64,000 nt of DNA from Streptomyces sp. T39 (lineage in GTDB: Bacteria; Actinomycetota; Actinomycetes; Streptomycetales; Streptomycetaceae): positions 1 through 64,000 of the forward strand of contig NZ_RDBP01000053.1 of assembly GCF_008042045.1 (NCBI RefSeq), in the 5' to 3' direction. A model generated the notes under the pieces. That model did no database searches. It was given only the letters and a program-made list of their open reading frames with translations, and had not been told where the DNA came from. Shown here piece by piece: positions 33,123 to 42,747 of this stretch (the stretch's first letter is position 1; the number at the start of each line of letters is the position of its first letter). The position numbers and the translations under genes are program-made.

Positions 33123-33539
33123 ATGGCCGAACAGCAAGGACGAATCGGGAGTACGTATTCCATGCTCACCGTGCGGATGCAGAACGAGGACACAGCGGTC
33201 GCTCAGCTCCCGAAGCGGCTCGACTACGACAACGCCTCGATCGTCGGTTGGCACTGCCAGGACCTGGTCGGGCAGGGCTGTGCCACCTTGGTGCTGGACG
33301 CTTCCCACGTGGAGTATCTCGACTCCTCGGGGGTCAGCATGATCGTCGCGCTGTGGCGCGTCCTCGACGGCCGTGCCGGCATTCTGCGCGTCGCCGCACT
33401 CAGCGACCACTACCAGCAGGTGTGGCGCATCCTCGGGCTCGACTCCGTGCTCCCCCTCTCCCCCACGGTGCAGGCCGCGCTCTCCGCACCCGTAGCGGGC
33501 GATCATGCTGGAACGACCGGTTCGTCCGGCGTTGTCTGA
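33123..33539 (+). CDS. STAS-domain anti-sigma factor antagonist
   Basis: This 138-aa protein has the SpoIIAA/RsbV fold. It contains VAQLPKRLDYDNASIVGWHC, then the phosphorylatable serine in VEYLDSSGVSMIVALW (about 64-79), and LRVAALSDHYQQVWRILGLD. It would bind an anti-sigma kinase when dephosphorylated and so release a stress sigma factor. It lies near the HATPase-bearing MEDS protein at 33813, which could phosphorylate it, and PP2C phosphatases occur upstream. Confidence 0.85.
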   Translation: MAEQQGRIGSTYSMLTVRMQNEDTAVAQLPKRLDYDNASIVGWHCQDLVGQGCATLVLDASHVEYLDSSGVSMIVALWRVLDGRAGILRVAALSDHYQQVWRILGLDSVLPLSPTVQAALSAPVAGDHAGTTGSSGVV

Positions 33540-33812
33540 CCACTGGTGCGTGGGCGCCGGCCGGCAGCCGCGGGATCCGCCCCGAACGGGCTGTGCCGGC
33601 GGTGAAGACAGGCGCCGCCCCGGACCGGTCGTCGCCCCGGTACCGTCCGCAGCGCACTGTGGCCGAAGGGGACGTGGGCTGACGCTCTCCGCAGCGGTGC
33701 GCATCCGGTACGGGGTCACGCGGAAGGCTCCGGCCGTACGTCGTCGTTGCCGGAAGCCTCGTCCCAGGTACCCCTCGATGGTCGTTCGGCCGGGCAGCGG
33801 GCGGTCGTGGGC

Positions 33813-34769
33813 TCACTCCGGCAGTTCGGTGTGGAGACGCACCGTGGTTCCCTCGTCCGGCGTGGAGCGGATCTCGACCAGATCGGTGAGCTGGTGGACC
33901 AGCCACAGTCCGCGCCCGCCGATCTGCGTGGGGTCGGGCCGTGTCCGCCCGATCAGGGGGTTCTGGATGTAGCCGGCGTCGCGGAATTCGCACACGAGGC
34001 GGTGGTCCTCGCTCCACGTGCGCAGCACCCCTTGCCCGCCGCCGTGCCGGATGCTGTTGGTGGCCACCTCCGTGGCGGCCAGATGCAGCTGGCGCAGGCG
34101 CATACCGGTCACACCGTGCTCCTCGGCGCACGCAGCGATCTTTTCCCGCAGGGCCGGAAGGTCACCGGTGCTGTAAGTGAATTCGTCGTAGGGATCACAG
34201 GGGTGGGTGAGCGGGACGAAGGCATACGGTGCCTCGGGGTCGTAGTCCTCGCACGGCATCGTCCGGCCGCCCCTGCGGACCTCGGGGTGGCATCGGGCCA
34301 TGGCCTGCAGGCCGGCACTGTCGTGAGCGGTGTCGTAGGGACACAGCAGCCACCAGGCCGGCCCGTGGGCGAAGGCCCTGTTGAGCAGCCATTCGTGGTA
34401 GCGCAGTTGCTCGGCCTCGGCAGGGCTGCGCACCTGGTCCCAGGGCGCTTCGCCGATCCCGCGGACGGGCCGCCCCTCCGCGACGTGCTTCTTGATCCAC
34501 TCCTGCCAGGCATCGATGAGCCGTCCCGGACGACGGGCCACCCGGCTCGTGTCGACGTAGCGCACCGCCTCGTCCTCGTGGATCTCTGCGCGCAGCAGGG
34601 ACGCCTTGTCCTGCGGAACGGCCACGACGACGGCCTCGCCCCCCTCGAGCGCGTCCCGGATGAAGCTCAATGTGCCGTGGACGAACTCGTCCCCGCCGGC
34701 GTACGGGTACAACTCGTGCCGATATCCGGTGCCCGACGTGGCGGAGGCGGGCTCGAGGGAGGCGGTCAC
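33813..34769 (-). CDS. MEDS-HATPase sensor anti-sigma kinase
   Basis: The 318-aa product has an N-terminal MEDS domain (HELYPYAGGDEFVHGTLSFI, about 18-37; AFAHGPAWWLLCPYDTAHD) thought to sense methanogen/methylotroph-like or hydrocarbon-derived signals. A C-terminal RsbW-like ATPase follows (LHLAATEVATNSIRHGGGQG, about 235-254; GGRGLWLVHQLTDLVEIR). It should phosphorylate a STAS antagonist. GTG 34769 overlaps the stop of the MEDS-STAS gene by 4 nt, so the two are co-translated. Confidence 0.82.
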   Translation of the reverse strand: MTASLEPASATSGTGYRHELYPYAGGDEFVHGTLSFIRDALEGGEAVVVAVPQDKASLLRAEIHEDEAVRYVDTSRVARRPGRLIDAWQEWIKKHVAEGRPVRGIGEAPWDQVRSPAEAEQLRYHEWLLNRAFAHGPAWWLLCPYDTAHDSAGLQAMARCHPEVRRGGRTMPCEDYDPEAPYAFVPLTHPCDPYDEFTYSTGDLPALREKIAACAEEHGVTGMRLRQLHLAATEVATNSIRHGGGQGVLRTWSEDHRLVCEFRDAGYIQNPLIGRTRPDPTQIGGRGLWLVHQLTDLVEIRSTPDEGTTVRLHTELPE

Positions 34770-35548
34770 GGTGCCATCACCACCGGAATGTCGGGGACCG
34801 CGAAGCCGGACAGTTCCCAGGCGAGGCGCACGGTCTCGTTGGTTCCTTCCAGGATCACCTTGCGGTCCGGAAGGTGCCTGGCGGCATCCGCCAGGGCGCT
34901 CATCCCGGCGGCGTCGAAGAACTCCAGAGCATGGCAGAGCAGGCGCACCGTCACGGTCTGCCCGAGGAGTGTGCACAGGATGGTGCGGAAGAGCGCCGCA
35001 CCGTCGCTGTCGACGGTCCCGTCCACCTTCCATCCGTTCTGTCCCGCTCTGTACACCTGAAACGCGGGGGACGCCGGACGGCTGCCCAGATGATGCGGAT
35101 GTACGCAACCGATCTGCTGCAGGGTGGTCTGGTCCCCAGCGGCACCGCTGTAGGCACAGACCACCAGGGCTCCGGTGTCGGCGGCGAACTCCTCGAGTTC
35201 GAGCTCGCTGCGCAACAGTTCCCCGGTCCGCTCCTCGCGGCAGCCGGGCCGGACGTGGCGCAACACCCGGAGCGAGCGGAAGCCCTCACGGCCGGCGCTG
35301 GCGGCCTCGCGACGCACCGCGGCGAGAAGGGACCCGTCCAGGCGGGCAGGATCCAGAACGAGCTGAGCGAACTCGCTCACTGTCCGGAGGGCGGACCCGA
35401 CGATCACGACCTTGTCACCGTGCAGCGCTCCGTCCGCGAGGAAGGCCCGGCTGCGGTCGATGACGTCATCGGTGCTGTCCATCACCTGGCAGACGTGGTC
35501 GCCGATGTCCACCTCGTCCAGGGTTGTCAGCGTGCGCGGCGCTCTCAC
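34766..35548 (-). CDS. MEDS-STAS protein (sensor fused to anti-anti-sigma domain)
   Basis: The 260-aa product has a MEDS domain (VDIGDHVCQVMDSTDDVIDR, then ALHGDKVVIVG, CVHPHHLGSR) and a C-terminal STAS domain (about 170-260) with LCHALEFFDAAGMSALADAA. At the usual serine position of DSSG the sequence reads DAAG, so it cannot be phosphorylated there and may stay constitutively active. GTG 35548 follows GAGGAGC. It is first in a two-gene operon with the MEDS-HATPase. Confidence 0.82.
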   Translation of the reverse strand: MRAPRTLTTLDEVDIGDHVCQVMDSTDDVIDRSRAFLADGALHGDKVVIVGSALRTVSEFAQLVLDPARLDGSLLAAVRREAASAGREGFRSLRVLRHVRPGCREERTGELLRSELELEEFAADTGALVVCAYSGAAGDQTTLQQIGCVHPHHLGSRPASPAFQVYRAGQNGWKVDGTVDSDGAALFRTILCTLLGQTVTVRLLCHALEFFDAAGMSALADAARHLPDRKVILEGTNETVRLAWELSGFAVPDIPVVMAP

Positions 35549-35861
35549 TGCTCCTCCCTCGCTTCCACGGATCACTCTACTGACATCCGCGCGGCCCTAC
35601 TCCGCCCTGCGCTTCGAGAGCATCGGGTGGGCATGCCGCCGCTCGGTTCCGGGCAGGGGTGCCGGTGGACCTTGCGCGTCCTGGAAGCTCGACGACTCGA
35701 TGCGGGCGCCGCAGCGCAGACCGGTGCGAGAACCGCCTGGGCGGCCCCCTCCAGCGCGGTCTGCAATCGATGGCGGCCCCGCTGATGCCTCGAAGGCGCC
35801 GAGATGTGGTTTCCGAGCGTGTTGTCGTGCCCACCATGGCCCGACGTGGAACCGTCTCGGT
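35549..35861. other. Intergenic stretch without supported feature
   Basis: This is the divergent promoter region between the MEDS-STAS gene and a small ORF. No clear promoter hexamers or dyads were recognised. Confidence 0.4.
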
Positions 35862-36098
35862 ATGACCGAAGGATTCCCACCTCACCTCTCCGCGGCGCGG
35901 ATCACCGTACTCGGCATCCAGCCCGGCAACCCGCCCTTTCGTATCGTGGAGGTCGACGGCGAGTTCGTCGGCAGGGCGATGTCGATGGCCGACGTGCTGC
36001 AGGTGGCCGCGGAGGCAGGGATCCCCATCCACGACATCGACGACCTGGACGAGGTGCGATGGGTGGGGGGAGGCAAATACGCCTGGACTCCGCACTGA
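35862..36098 (+). CDS. Small conserved-looking hypothetical protein (78 aa)
   Basis: The 78-aa product (SAARITVLGIQPGNPPFRIV, then MADVLQVAAEAGIPIHDIDD, ending GGGKYAWTPH) has well-balanced composition and alternating strand and helix segments. This suggests a small alpha/beta domain. ATG 35862 is preferred. The function is not recognised, and its neighbours give no clear hint. Confidence 0.6.
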   Translation: MTEGFPPHLSAARITVLGIQPGNPPFRIVEVDGEFVGRAMSMADVLQVAAEAGIPIHDIDDLDEVRWVGGGKYAWTPH

Positions 36099-36197
36099 GC
36101 CGGGGTCCCGGGGTGGTCGGCGCGGAAGGGAACCGAGCCTCAGCCGCAGGCACTGCCCTGCCCCTGCGGTCCTTGCCCTGAACCCGGCGAGAGCCGT

Positions 36198-37742
36198 TCA
36201 GCGCTCCGGGCCGAACGAGAGCATGCGAGCCTGGGACCTGGTGTCGTCCCCGTGGACGACGGACGGCGTGATGACGATCCTGCCGTTCGTCCAGGTCACG
36301 CGGCCGGCGGACATTCCCGCCTCCGCGGCACGGGCCGATGCGGGGTGTCGCAGCACATGCCGCTTCGTGTCCGTGCCGCCCTTGCCGAGCCGGATGATCC
36401 CGCCCGGGCGGCTCGACGAGGCCGCCTCGTAGACGAGCGCGCCTGACTCACCGCCCTCCGCGCGCAGGGGATGGAGCGTGCTGTCCTCGGACTTCACGCC
36501 CCAGACCAGGCTGCCCGTGCCCAGGTCGTACGCACCGACCCGGTCGGCACCCCCCAGGAAGACGGTGTCGTCGCCGACGACGGCACCGGCGCAGTTCTGG
36601 AGGTTCTCGTCCGAACTCCCTTCCCCGGCGCAGTACAAGAAGCCCTTGGCCCGCGCGTCGACGGTGGTCCGATGGGTGCCACCCGGGCCCAGGGCGACCA
36701 CCCGCCAGTTGTCGGTGCGTTCCTCGGCATGGAACGTGGTGATGACGAGCGGGTCGGCGGAGAGCACCTTGCCGACCTGCCAGCCCTGCGCCGTCCGGTG
36801 TCGCCAGAGCACCTTGCCGGTGCGCGGGTCGATCTCACGGAGTTGGCTGTAGCTCCTGCCGCGGTCGACGTCGATCGCACAGTCGGACTTCACCAGGAGC
36901 CGGGAACCACCCGCCACATCGTCGGGATGGCATCCGCCGGGATTCTCCATGGAGATGTCGTAGAGCTTGGTGCCGTCGCCGACCCGGTAGGCGGCGCCTC
37001 TCATGCCCTGGACGACGGCGAGGACGTCGCCGCTGATGGCGGTGTTCACGACGATCGTGTCGTCCAGGGGACCGGTCTCGGCCAGTTCCCTGTGCCAGCC
37101 AGCCTCTCCGGTCCGGAGATCGATCATCTGCAGCTGATTGCACCGGTTGCCGTGGACGGCCTGGCTGCTCTTGTACGCCAGGACGACCCTGCCGTCGGGG
37201 GTCGGGTCGACCGGTGTCTCGCAGACGGGGGCGGGCAGGGGAACGCTCCATACCTCGGCGCCGTCCGAGAGCCGGTGGGCCGAGACCTTCCTGTGCACGG
37301 CCTGGACGACCGTGTCGCCGACGACCCACAGGTCGTGGAACTCGATACTGCGCCGGGGCAGGTCGGTGGGGTCGTTGACGATCCACGCCGTTGCGTCCCC
37401 CGGCGCGCGGTGTGCGTTGATCTCCCGCGACGTCGGCATCCGCCGGGTTCCGGGTGTGCTCGCCGCGGGGGTGGGGCCGCCGGTGGGCTCCGCGGAGGAG
37501 CGGGGATCCTGCTCGGCCACCGGCCGGTGAGGGCCTGCCGCCCAACCGCCGTTGACGGCGTACAGCCCGCCGCCCGCCGCCAGGAGGAGGAGCACGGCGG
37601 CCAGGGCGAGGCCCGGGCCCCGGCCGAAGCGCCTGCGGCGGCCGGGCGGTCCCGGTGTGCCGCCCTGCGGGGCGTACGGGTTGTCCGCGACCGGCTGCTG
37701 CGGTGTGCCGGGCCTGTACCACGGCTGGTGCTGGTGCGGCAT
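36198..37742 (-). CDS. Membrane-anchored PQQ-like beta-propeller protein
   Basis: The 514-aa product has a Pro/Gln-rich cytoplasmic start, one membrane helix (about 46-66, LALAAVLLLLAAGGGLYAVN) and an extracytoplasmic beta-propeller. Repeated blades show the pattern of PQQ-like repeats: HRLSDGAEVWSVPLP, IDLRTGEAGWHREL, IDPRTGKVLWRHRT, YDLGTGSLVWGVKS. Proteins of this form in Streptomyces are cell-envelope proteins of unclear role. The stop is followed 98 nt downstream by the 35862 gene in opposite direction. It forms a likely operon with the gene at 37745-38293. Confidence 0.8.
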   Translation of the reverse strand: MPHQHQPWYRPGTPQQPVADNPYAPQGGTPGPPGRRRRFGRGPGLALAAVLLLLAAGGGLYAVNGGWAAGPHRPVAEQDPRSSAEPTGGPTPAASTPGTRRMPTSREINAHRAPGDATAWIVNDPTDLPRRSIEFHDLWVVGDTVVQAVHRKVSAHRLSDGAEVWSVPLPAPVCETPVDPTPDGRVVLAYKSSQAVHGNRCNQLQMIDLRTGEAGWHRELAETGPLDDTIVVNTAISGDVLAVVQGMRGAAYRVGDGTKLYDISMENPGGCHPDDVAGGSRLLVKSDCAIDVDRGRSYSQLREIDPRTGKVLWRHRTAQGWQVGKVLSADPLVITTFHAEERTDNWRVVALGPGGTHRTTVDARAKGFLYCAGEGSSDENLQNCAGAVVGDDTVFLGGADRVGAYDLGTGSLVWGVKSEDSTLHPLRAEGGESGALVYEAASSSRPGGIIRLGKGGTDTKRHVLRHPASARAAEAGMSAGRVTWTNGRIVITPSVVHGDDTRSQARMLSFGPER

Positions 37743-37744
37743 GG

Positions 37745-38293
37745 TCAGGTCGCCACCCGTTCACCGGACGGTTCGGCGATCACGATCCGGATGTGCGACG
37801 GGGCGTACGTGCGCGCCTTGCGGACCATCTTCGCCAGATCGAACTTCGCGCCCGGAACGGCGACATGGATGGGCGCCGGCATGGCTGGGTGACGGGTCGG
37901 CCCGGGCACGCCTGCGGGCAGGGACACGCCGGGGCGCAGCCTTGCCCCGATCAGCGCGCTGTCGCTGTCCGGCGGTGTGGCGACCACGAACTCGGTGACG
38001 TCGGGCCACGGCAGCAGCACCGCGCCGAAGCGGGCGCCGGCCGCGTCGAACTGGAACGCCGTACGCCGCTTCTCGAACCAGGAGATGATGAAGGGCGCGG
38101 CTGCGACGAGGATCACGCCGCCCTTCATGTCCAGCGCCCAGCCGAGCAGTACGGCGAGTGCGACGACGCCGGCCACCGATCCCCACAGGGCCGCTTGGTC
38201 CTGAGCGGAGAACGGATGGGCGACCCGGTAGCGCTCCCACCGGCCGCCGCGGCGGGTGGGCCCGGCGCCGGAGGCAGGGTTGACGTGTGACAT
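37745..38293 (-). CDS. Membrane protein, PH-like domain, hypothetical
   Basis: The 182-aa product has two adjacent hydrophobic segments (about 37-52, WGSVAGVVALAVLLGW, and 57-72). A soluble beta-rich domain follows (FDAAGARFGAVLLPWPDVTE, then HIRIVIAEPSGERVAT) that resembles bacterial PH-like domains following two helices. ATG 38293 (MSHVNPASGAG). It ends 2 nt before the beta-propeller gene on the same strand, so the two are an operon. It is divergent from the SARP regulator. Confidence 0.65.
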   Translation of the reverse strand: MSHVNPASGAGPTRRGGRWERYRVAHPFSAQDQAALWGSVAGVVALAVLLGWALDMKGGVILVAAAPFIISWFEKRRTAFQFDAAGARFGAVLLPWPDVTEFVVATPPDSDSALIGARLRPGVSLPAGVPGPTRHPAMPAPIHVAVPGAKFDLAKMVRKARTYAPSHIRIVIAEPSGERVAT

Positions 38294-38518
38294 GGCGAAG
38301 CAACCTCTCTCGATGACGCGTCTGCGGCAGCCGTGAACCCCGCGGGAGGAGTCCCGCCCCGCGGGTGGGGCAGACCACCTGCCCTCCGGTTCGGCGGCGG
38401 CCGAGGCAACCGGGCAGACTCTGCCGTGAGGCGCTGCAAGGCCGATGAAATCCTGCTGAAACGGGGATGTGATCGGCTGCGCAGGCGCGGAGCGCACGGA
38501 GGACACGGGGGCTGAGCG

Positions 38519-41500
38519 ATGAGCGGGCAGGCGAAGGAGCGGGGCCGGGATCCGGTCGCTGCGCAGGGGGAACTGCGGATCGATCTTCTCGGCCCGGTGC
38601 GGGCACGCCGTGGTGACGCCCCGCTCGCCCTCGGCCCGGTACGGCGGCAGGCGGTACTCTCCGTCCTCGTTCTGCGTGCGCCGTCGTTCGTGACGTATGG
38701 ACAACTCCTCGCCGACGTATGGGGATCCGAGCCCCCGGCCACGGGCCACCGGGTTCTGTCGAGCTACGTCTACTCGCTGCGCAAGGCACTCGACGTGGCC
38801 GCGGCCGGTCCCGGCCGCTCGGTCATCGGCAGCGACCGCGGCAGCTACCGGTTCGTGCCCGGCAGAGCACGGACCGACCTCGCGAACCTCGCCGAGGAGG
38901 CCTCCCGCGCCCGGCGCGCGAAGGACTCCGGCGACCTCGGCGCCGCGCTGGAGCACGGCAGCCGGGCACTGGAACTGTTCCGCGGCGAACCGCTGCCCGG
39001 CCTGCCGGGGCCGTTCGCCGACGGCGAGCGGCAGCGCCTCGCCCGGCAGCGGCGCATGCTGCACCAGGACCGGGCGGAGTGCCTGGTGTCGGCCGGCCGC
39101 TGGGCGGAAGCCCTGGACGAACTCCTGGCTCCAGCCCTGGACCAGCCGTACGACGAAGTGCTCGCCGCGCTGCGGATGCGGGCGCTGTACGGGCACGGCC
39201 GGCAGGCCGAGGCGCTTGCCGTCCACCGGGAGACACGCCGTCGTCTCCTCGACGAGCTCGGTGTGGAGCCCGGCGAGGAGCTGCGGGCCGTGCACCAGGC
39301 CGTCCTGCGCCGGGACGACCACCTGCTGCTCGGCCCGGCGGCGCGGCGCGGGGGGACCGCTCTCCCCACCCCCGGGGTCACCCGGGCCGAGGAGTCCCGG
39401 CACCGGCCCTCCCCCGGGCCCCCACGCACCGGCGGACCCTCGTCCCGTCGAAACGAACTCCCCGGCGACGCCGCCTGCCTGACAGGACGCGAGAGGGAAC
39501 TCGCCCTGCTCACCGCCCCCGTACCCCCCGGCGCGGTGACCGTGGTCGCGGTCGACGGGGCGGCGGGGGTCGGCAAGTCGGCCCTGGTGGTGCGCGCCGC
39601 CTGGGCGCTCAGCGACGCCTACCCCGACGGCTGCCTGTTCGTGGACCTCCATGCACACGGCGCCACGCGCGAGAAGGGCAGCCCGTGGCGAGCGCTGCGC
39701 CGACTGCTTCGTGCGGTCCGCGGCGGAGCCGAGCTCCCCGACGCGGCGGACGACGAACCGGTGCACCTGGTCGCGGCCTGGCGCGCGCCAACGAGCGGAC
39801 TGCGGCTGCTGCTCGTCGTCGACGACGCCCGCAGTGCGGAGCAGGTGCGCCCGCTGCTGCCGGCCGGGCCGGGAAGCCGGGTCCTGGTCACCGGCCGGCA
39901 GCGTCTGGCCGGTCTCGACGCCGATCTGCGGATGACCGTGGAACCCCTCGACACGGGTGACGCGGTCGGTCTGCTGCGCGAACTTCTCGGGGCGTCCCGC
40001 ACGGACCGCGAGCCCGAGGCGGCTCTCGAACTCGCCCTGCGGTGCGGCGGTCTCCCCCTGGCGCTGCGCATCGCGAGCGCCCGACTCCAGAACCGCCCGT
40101 CCTGGACCCTGAGCCATCTGGCCGACCGGATGTCGGACGACACGCGCAGCCTCGGCGAGCTGCGGGCCGGTGACCGCAGCGTGGAGGCCGCCTTCCGGAT
40201 GTCCTACGACCAGCTGACGCCTGAACTGCGGCGCGCCTTCCGGGCGCTGGGCCTGGTTCCGACAGCCGTCTTCGACGGTCTCGTCCTCGCCTCGATGCTG
40301 GGCGGGACACCTGAGCACGCCGAAGGGCTCCTCGAGGATCTGGTCGACGCGAGCCTGTTGCAGCAGCCGCATCCCGGCCGTTACCGGCTGCACGACCTCG
40401 TACGGGCGCATGCGCGGCACCTCGCGGCCGAGGCGCCGGAGCAGGCCGCCGCGGACCGTGCCGCCGTACTGGGCCTCTACACAGTCGCCGGCCGCATGGC
40501 CGGCGACTGGGGCCCCGGGGCCTTCCCCACCGGTCCCGTCCTCGCCGACGTCCCCTTCCGGGACCGGCGGGAAGCCTCGGCGTGGCTCACCGCGGCGGGC
40601 GGGGAACTGGTCGACGTGGTCGCCTACGCGACCGCCGCCGATTGCTTCGACGAGGCGTGCTGGGTCGCAGAGGCCCTGGTCGACCCTCTCGTGTGCCAGG
40701 GCCGGTACCACGAGTGCCGCAGCATGCTGGATCTGGCGCTCGCGGGCGCCGACCGGGCCACCGACCGGCGGATGCCCGCCGCGCTGCGCAACTGCCTGGG
40801 AATGATCGACGTCTACCAGGGGCGGCTGCAGGGGGCACACAGGTGGTTCACCGAGGCGCTCCTTCGCGGTGGCGGCGAGGACGATCCACGGGAAAGGGCT
40901 CGCTCCGCCGCCGGCCTGGGGATCGCGGAGTGGATGCTGGGCCGCGTCGACGCCGCGGTGGCCCACCTGGACGAGGCGGTCGAGCTCGTGTCCGGGATCG
41001 ACGACGCCTGGCTGACCACGATGGCGATCTGCAGTCTCGGCGCGATCCGCTCCCAGCAGGGGCGGCACGAGCAGGCGTTCGCACTGAACGCGACCGCTCT
41101 CGCCGTCGCCGAGAAGAGCGGCCGGCTCAGGGTGCTCAGCAACTCCCTGTGCTTCCTGGCCGACACGCATCTGGCCATCGGCCAGTACGCGGAGGCCAGG
41201 GACGTGCTGCTGCGGGCCGCCGATCTGGCCCGCGAGGCAGGAGACCTGCCCCTGCACGCGGCAAGCCTGTCACGGCTCGCGACCGTGGAACACGCCCGGG
41301 GCAGCGTGCACTCCGCCGTCGACACCCACCACCAGGCCCTGGCCACGCTCACCGAGCATTCGAGCACGGGGCTGGAGATGGACGTCCGCATCCGCCTCGG
41401 CAGCACCTACGCTGCGGCGGGCCGCCGCGCCGAAGCGCGAGAGGAGTTCCGCACCGTCCTCGCCCTGCCCGGAGCCAGCGACCACCCACGGCAGTTCGGC

Positions 41501-41569
41501 CTCGCACGGGACGGACTGGCAAGCATGGGTTGCCGGCCGACGGGAGAACCCGAGCCAGGCGATCGGTGA
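38519..41569 (+). CDS. AfsR/SARP-type regulator with NB-ARC and TPR domains
   Basis: The 1016-aa product has an N-terminal SARP winged helix (about 20-110: ELRIDLLGPVRARRGDAPLA, YVYSLRKALDV) and a BTAD domain (about 115-270: ALYGHGRQAEALAVHRETRR). A NB-ARC ATPase follows, with Walker A GAAGVGKSALV near 350 and LLLVVDDAR as Walker B near 440. TPR repeats occupy the C-terminal third (to residue about 1000). Such proteins activate secondary-metabolite or developmental genes. No biosynthetic cluster is visible here, so it may act at a distance or on the beta-propeller operon, from which it is divergent. Confidence 0.9.
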   Translation: MSGQAKERGRDPVAAQGELRIDLLGPVRARRGDAPLALGPVRRQAVLSVLVLRAPSFVTYGQLLADVWGSEPPATGHRVLSSYVYSLRKALDVAAAGPGRSVIGSDRGSYRFVPGRARTDLANLAEEASRARRAKDSGDLGAALEHGSRALELFRGEPLPGLPGPFADGERQRLARQRRMLHQDRAECLVSAGRWAEALDELLAPALDQPYDEVLAALRMRALYGHGRQAEALAVHRETRRRLLDELGVEPGEELRAVHQAVLRRDDHLLLGPAARRGGTALPTPGVTRAEESRHRPSPGPPRTGGPSSRRNELPGDAACLTGRERELALLTAPVPPGAVTVVAVDGAAGVGKSALVVRAAWALSDAYPDGCLFVDLHAHGATREKGSPWRALRRLLRAVRGGAELPDAADDEPVHLVAAWRAPTSGLRLLLVVDDARSAEQVRPLLPAGPGSRVLVTGRQRLAGLDADLRMTVEPLDTGDAVGLLRELLGASRTDREPEAALELALRCGGLPLALRIASARLQNRPSWTLSHLADRMSDDTRSLGELRAGDRSVEAAFRMSYDQLTPELRRAFRALGLVPTAVFDGLVLASMLGGTPEHAEGLLEDLVDASLLQQPHPGRYRLHDLVRAHARHLAAEAPEQAAADRAAVLGLYTVAGRMAGDWGPGAFPTGPVLADVPFRDRREASAWLTAAGGELVDVVAYATAADCFDEACWVAEALVDPLVCQGRYHECRSMLDLALAGADRATDRRMPAALRNCLGMIDVYQGRLQGAHRWFTEALLRGGGEDDPRERARSAAGLGIAEWMLGRVDAAVAHLDEAVELVSGIDDAWLTTMAICSLGAIRSQQGRHEQAFALNATALAVAEKSGRLRVLSNSLCFLADTHLAIGQYAEARDVLLRAADLAREAGDLPLHAASLSRLATVEHARGSVHSAVDTHHQALATLTEHSSTGLEMDVRIRLGSTYAAAGRRAEAREEFRTVLALPGASDHPRQFGLARDGLASMGCRPTGEPEPGDR

Positions 41570-42408
41570 TCCCCGCCGGCCTCCGGACGGCCTGCTGTGC
41601 ACGACGGCCGTTCTCCGTATGACCGATCTGTGGCCGGCTGACCCTGAGCGCCCGGCCACCGGACCTGGACATCCGGCGCCACCCCGCGGGGACCGGCACG
41701 ATGGTGCGCTGCTCGGGGGTGGACATGCCGGACGAGTGGACCCGGTACCAGTGGGTCCTCACAACGCCGGATGGAGGCCCCGCCTGGCGGGAACGGACGT
41801 CGTCCATCTGCGGCGGAGCCTCATCGACCAGGTCATCGTCTTCGCGGGGGAGATCGAGCCGTCAGCCTCCTCAGTCATTCCCCTCCGGCGCCGTCGTTCT
41901 CCCGAACCGCCCCGTTCGGGGCTCCGGGTCTGCCCGGCCGAGATCGTCTCCACCACGCTTCGGTCGTCCGCGCTCGGCCACGAGCGGACCGATGATGCGC
42001 TGTGGCCGTGCACGTTCGCGGTGGGTCAGGCTGCGAGGGAGGGCCTCGTCCCCGCCCGCGTCGCCACCCCGCCCCATCCCGACGCGAACGGTTCCGAGGC
42101 CATCGGAAGCGTCCTCGCCGCCACGGCCCTCTCCACCGCTCGCACCGGCTGAACCCACGTGCTGGGGGCGGCCGGTACGGCTCGCGGGCTGCACGCGCGG
42201 GCCCGAGGATTCACCGCCGTCGGTCCTGCGACGACTGCCGGGAAGGGGAAGTCCGGTCGCTCCCCTCCCCCGCAGCTCGCCGGTGGGTCACACTCACGTC
42301 TGGAGTACGGCGGCCGGGGGTGCGGTGACCGGTGCGTCGGGCCGGATCCCACCCTTCTTCCCTGTGCGGCCGCACCCCGCCACCCCAGCACCCCCGCGTG
42401 GGACGGAA
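41570..42408. other. Long intergenic stretch, possible boundary of the accessory region
   Basis: 839 bp with no convincing gene on either strand. It separates ordinary chromosome-arm genes from plasmid- or phage-like genes. No integrase, tRNA or direct-repeat attachment site was recognised. Confidence 0.4.
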
Positions 42409-42747
42409 ATGACCGCCGAGAGCGCGGCCGCAGAGTACCGGCACGAGGCCCTGGTGATGCTCGGCCGCAGCGAGGACGCCCAGGCCGAGGCCCGCAAGGC
42501 GTACGCCACCGAGCTCGCCAAGCCCTGGTTCCAGGCGCTGCCCGACAGCGACGACGCCCAGCGTGCCGCGACCGAGGCCGCCGCGAAGGCGCAGACCCGC
42601 ACCGCCGAGCACCTGCTCGCCGTGCGGCTGGAGCAGCTGCATACCCAGGCCCGCCCCACCCCGGTCCGGCCCGCGCCGTGGACCCAGCGCCTGCCCGACC
42701 TCGCCGCCCGCCCGCTGGACGGCGAGGCCCTGGAGGTGATCGCGTGA
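42409..42747 (+). CDS. Hypothetical accessory protein upstream of the DciA-like gene
   Basis: This 112-aa, Ala-rich helical protein (AAEYRHEALVMLGRSEDAQA, then TRTAEHLLAVRLEQLHTQAR) has no recognised family. ATG 42409 follows GGGACGG. The stop overlaps the start of the DUF721 gene (GTGA), which indicates translational coupling and a related role, perhaps in plasmid or phage replication. Confidence 0.65.
   Translation: MTAESAAAEYRHEALVMLGRSEDAQAEARKAYATELAKPWFQALPDSDDAQRAATEAAAKAQTRTAEHLLAVRLEQLHTQARPTPVRPAPWTQRLPDLAARPLDGEALEVIA

Noticed and set aside
37745-41257. 1170-codon minus-strand reading frame
   Set aside because: Shadow of the SARP gene for most of its length. Only its last ~182 codons (37745-38293) are a real gene with its own start.
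41570-42408. Integration site or integrase at the left edge of the accessory block
   Set aside because: No integrase, tRNA end or direct repeat was found.
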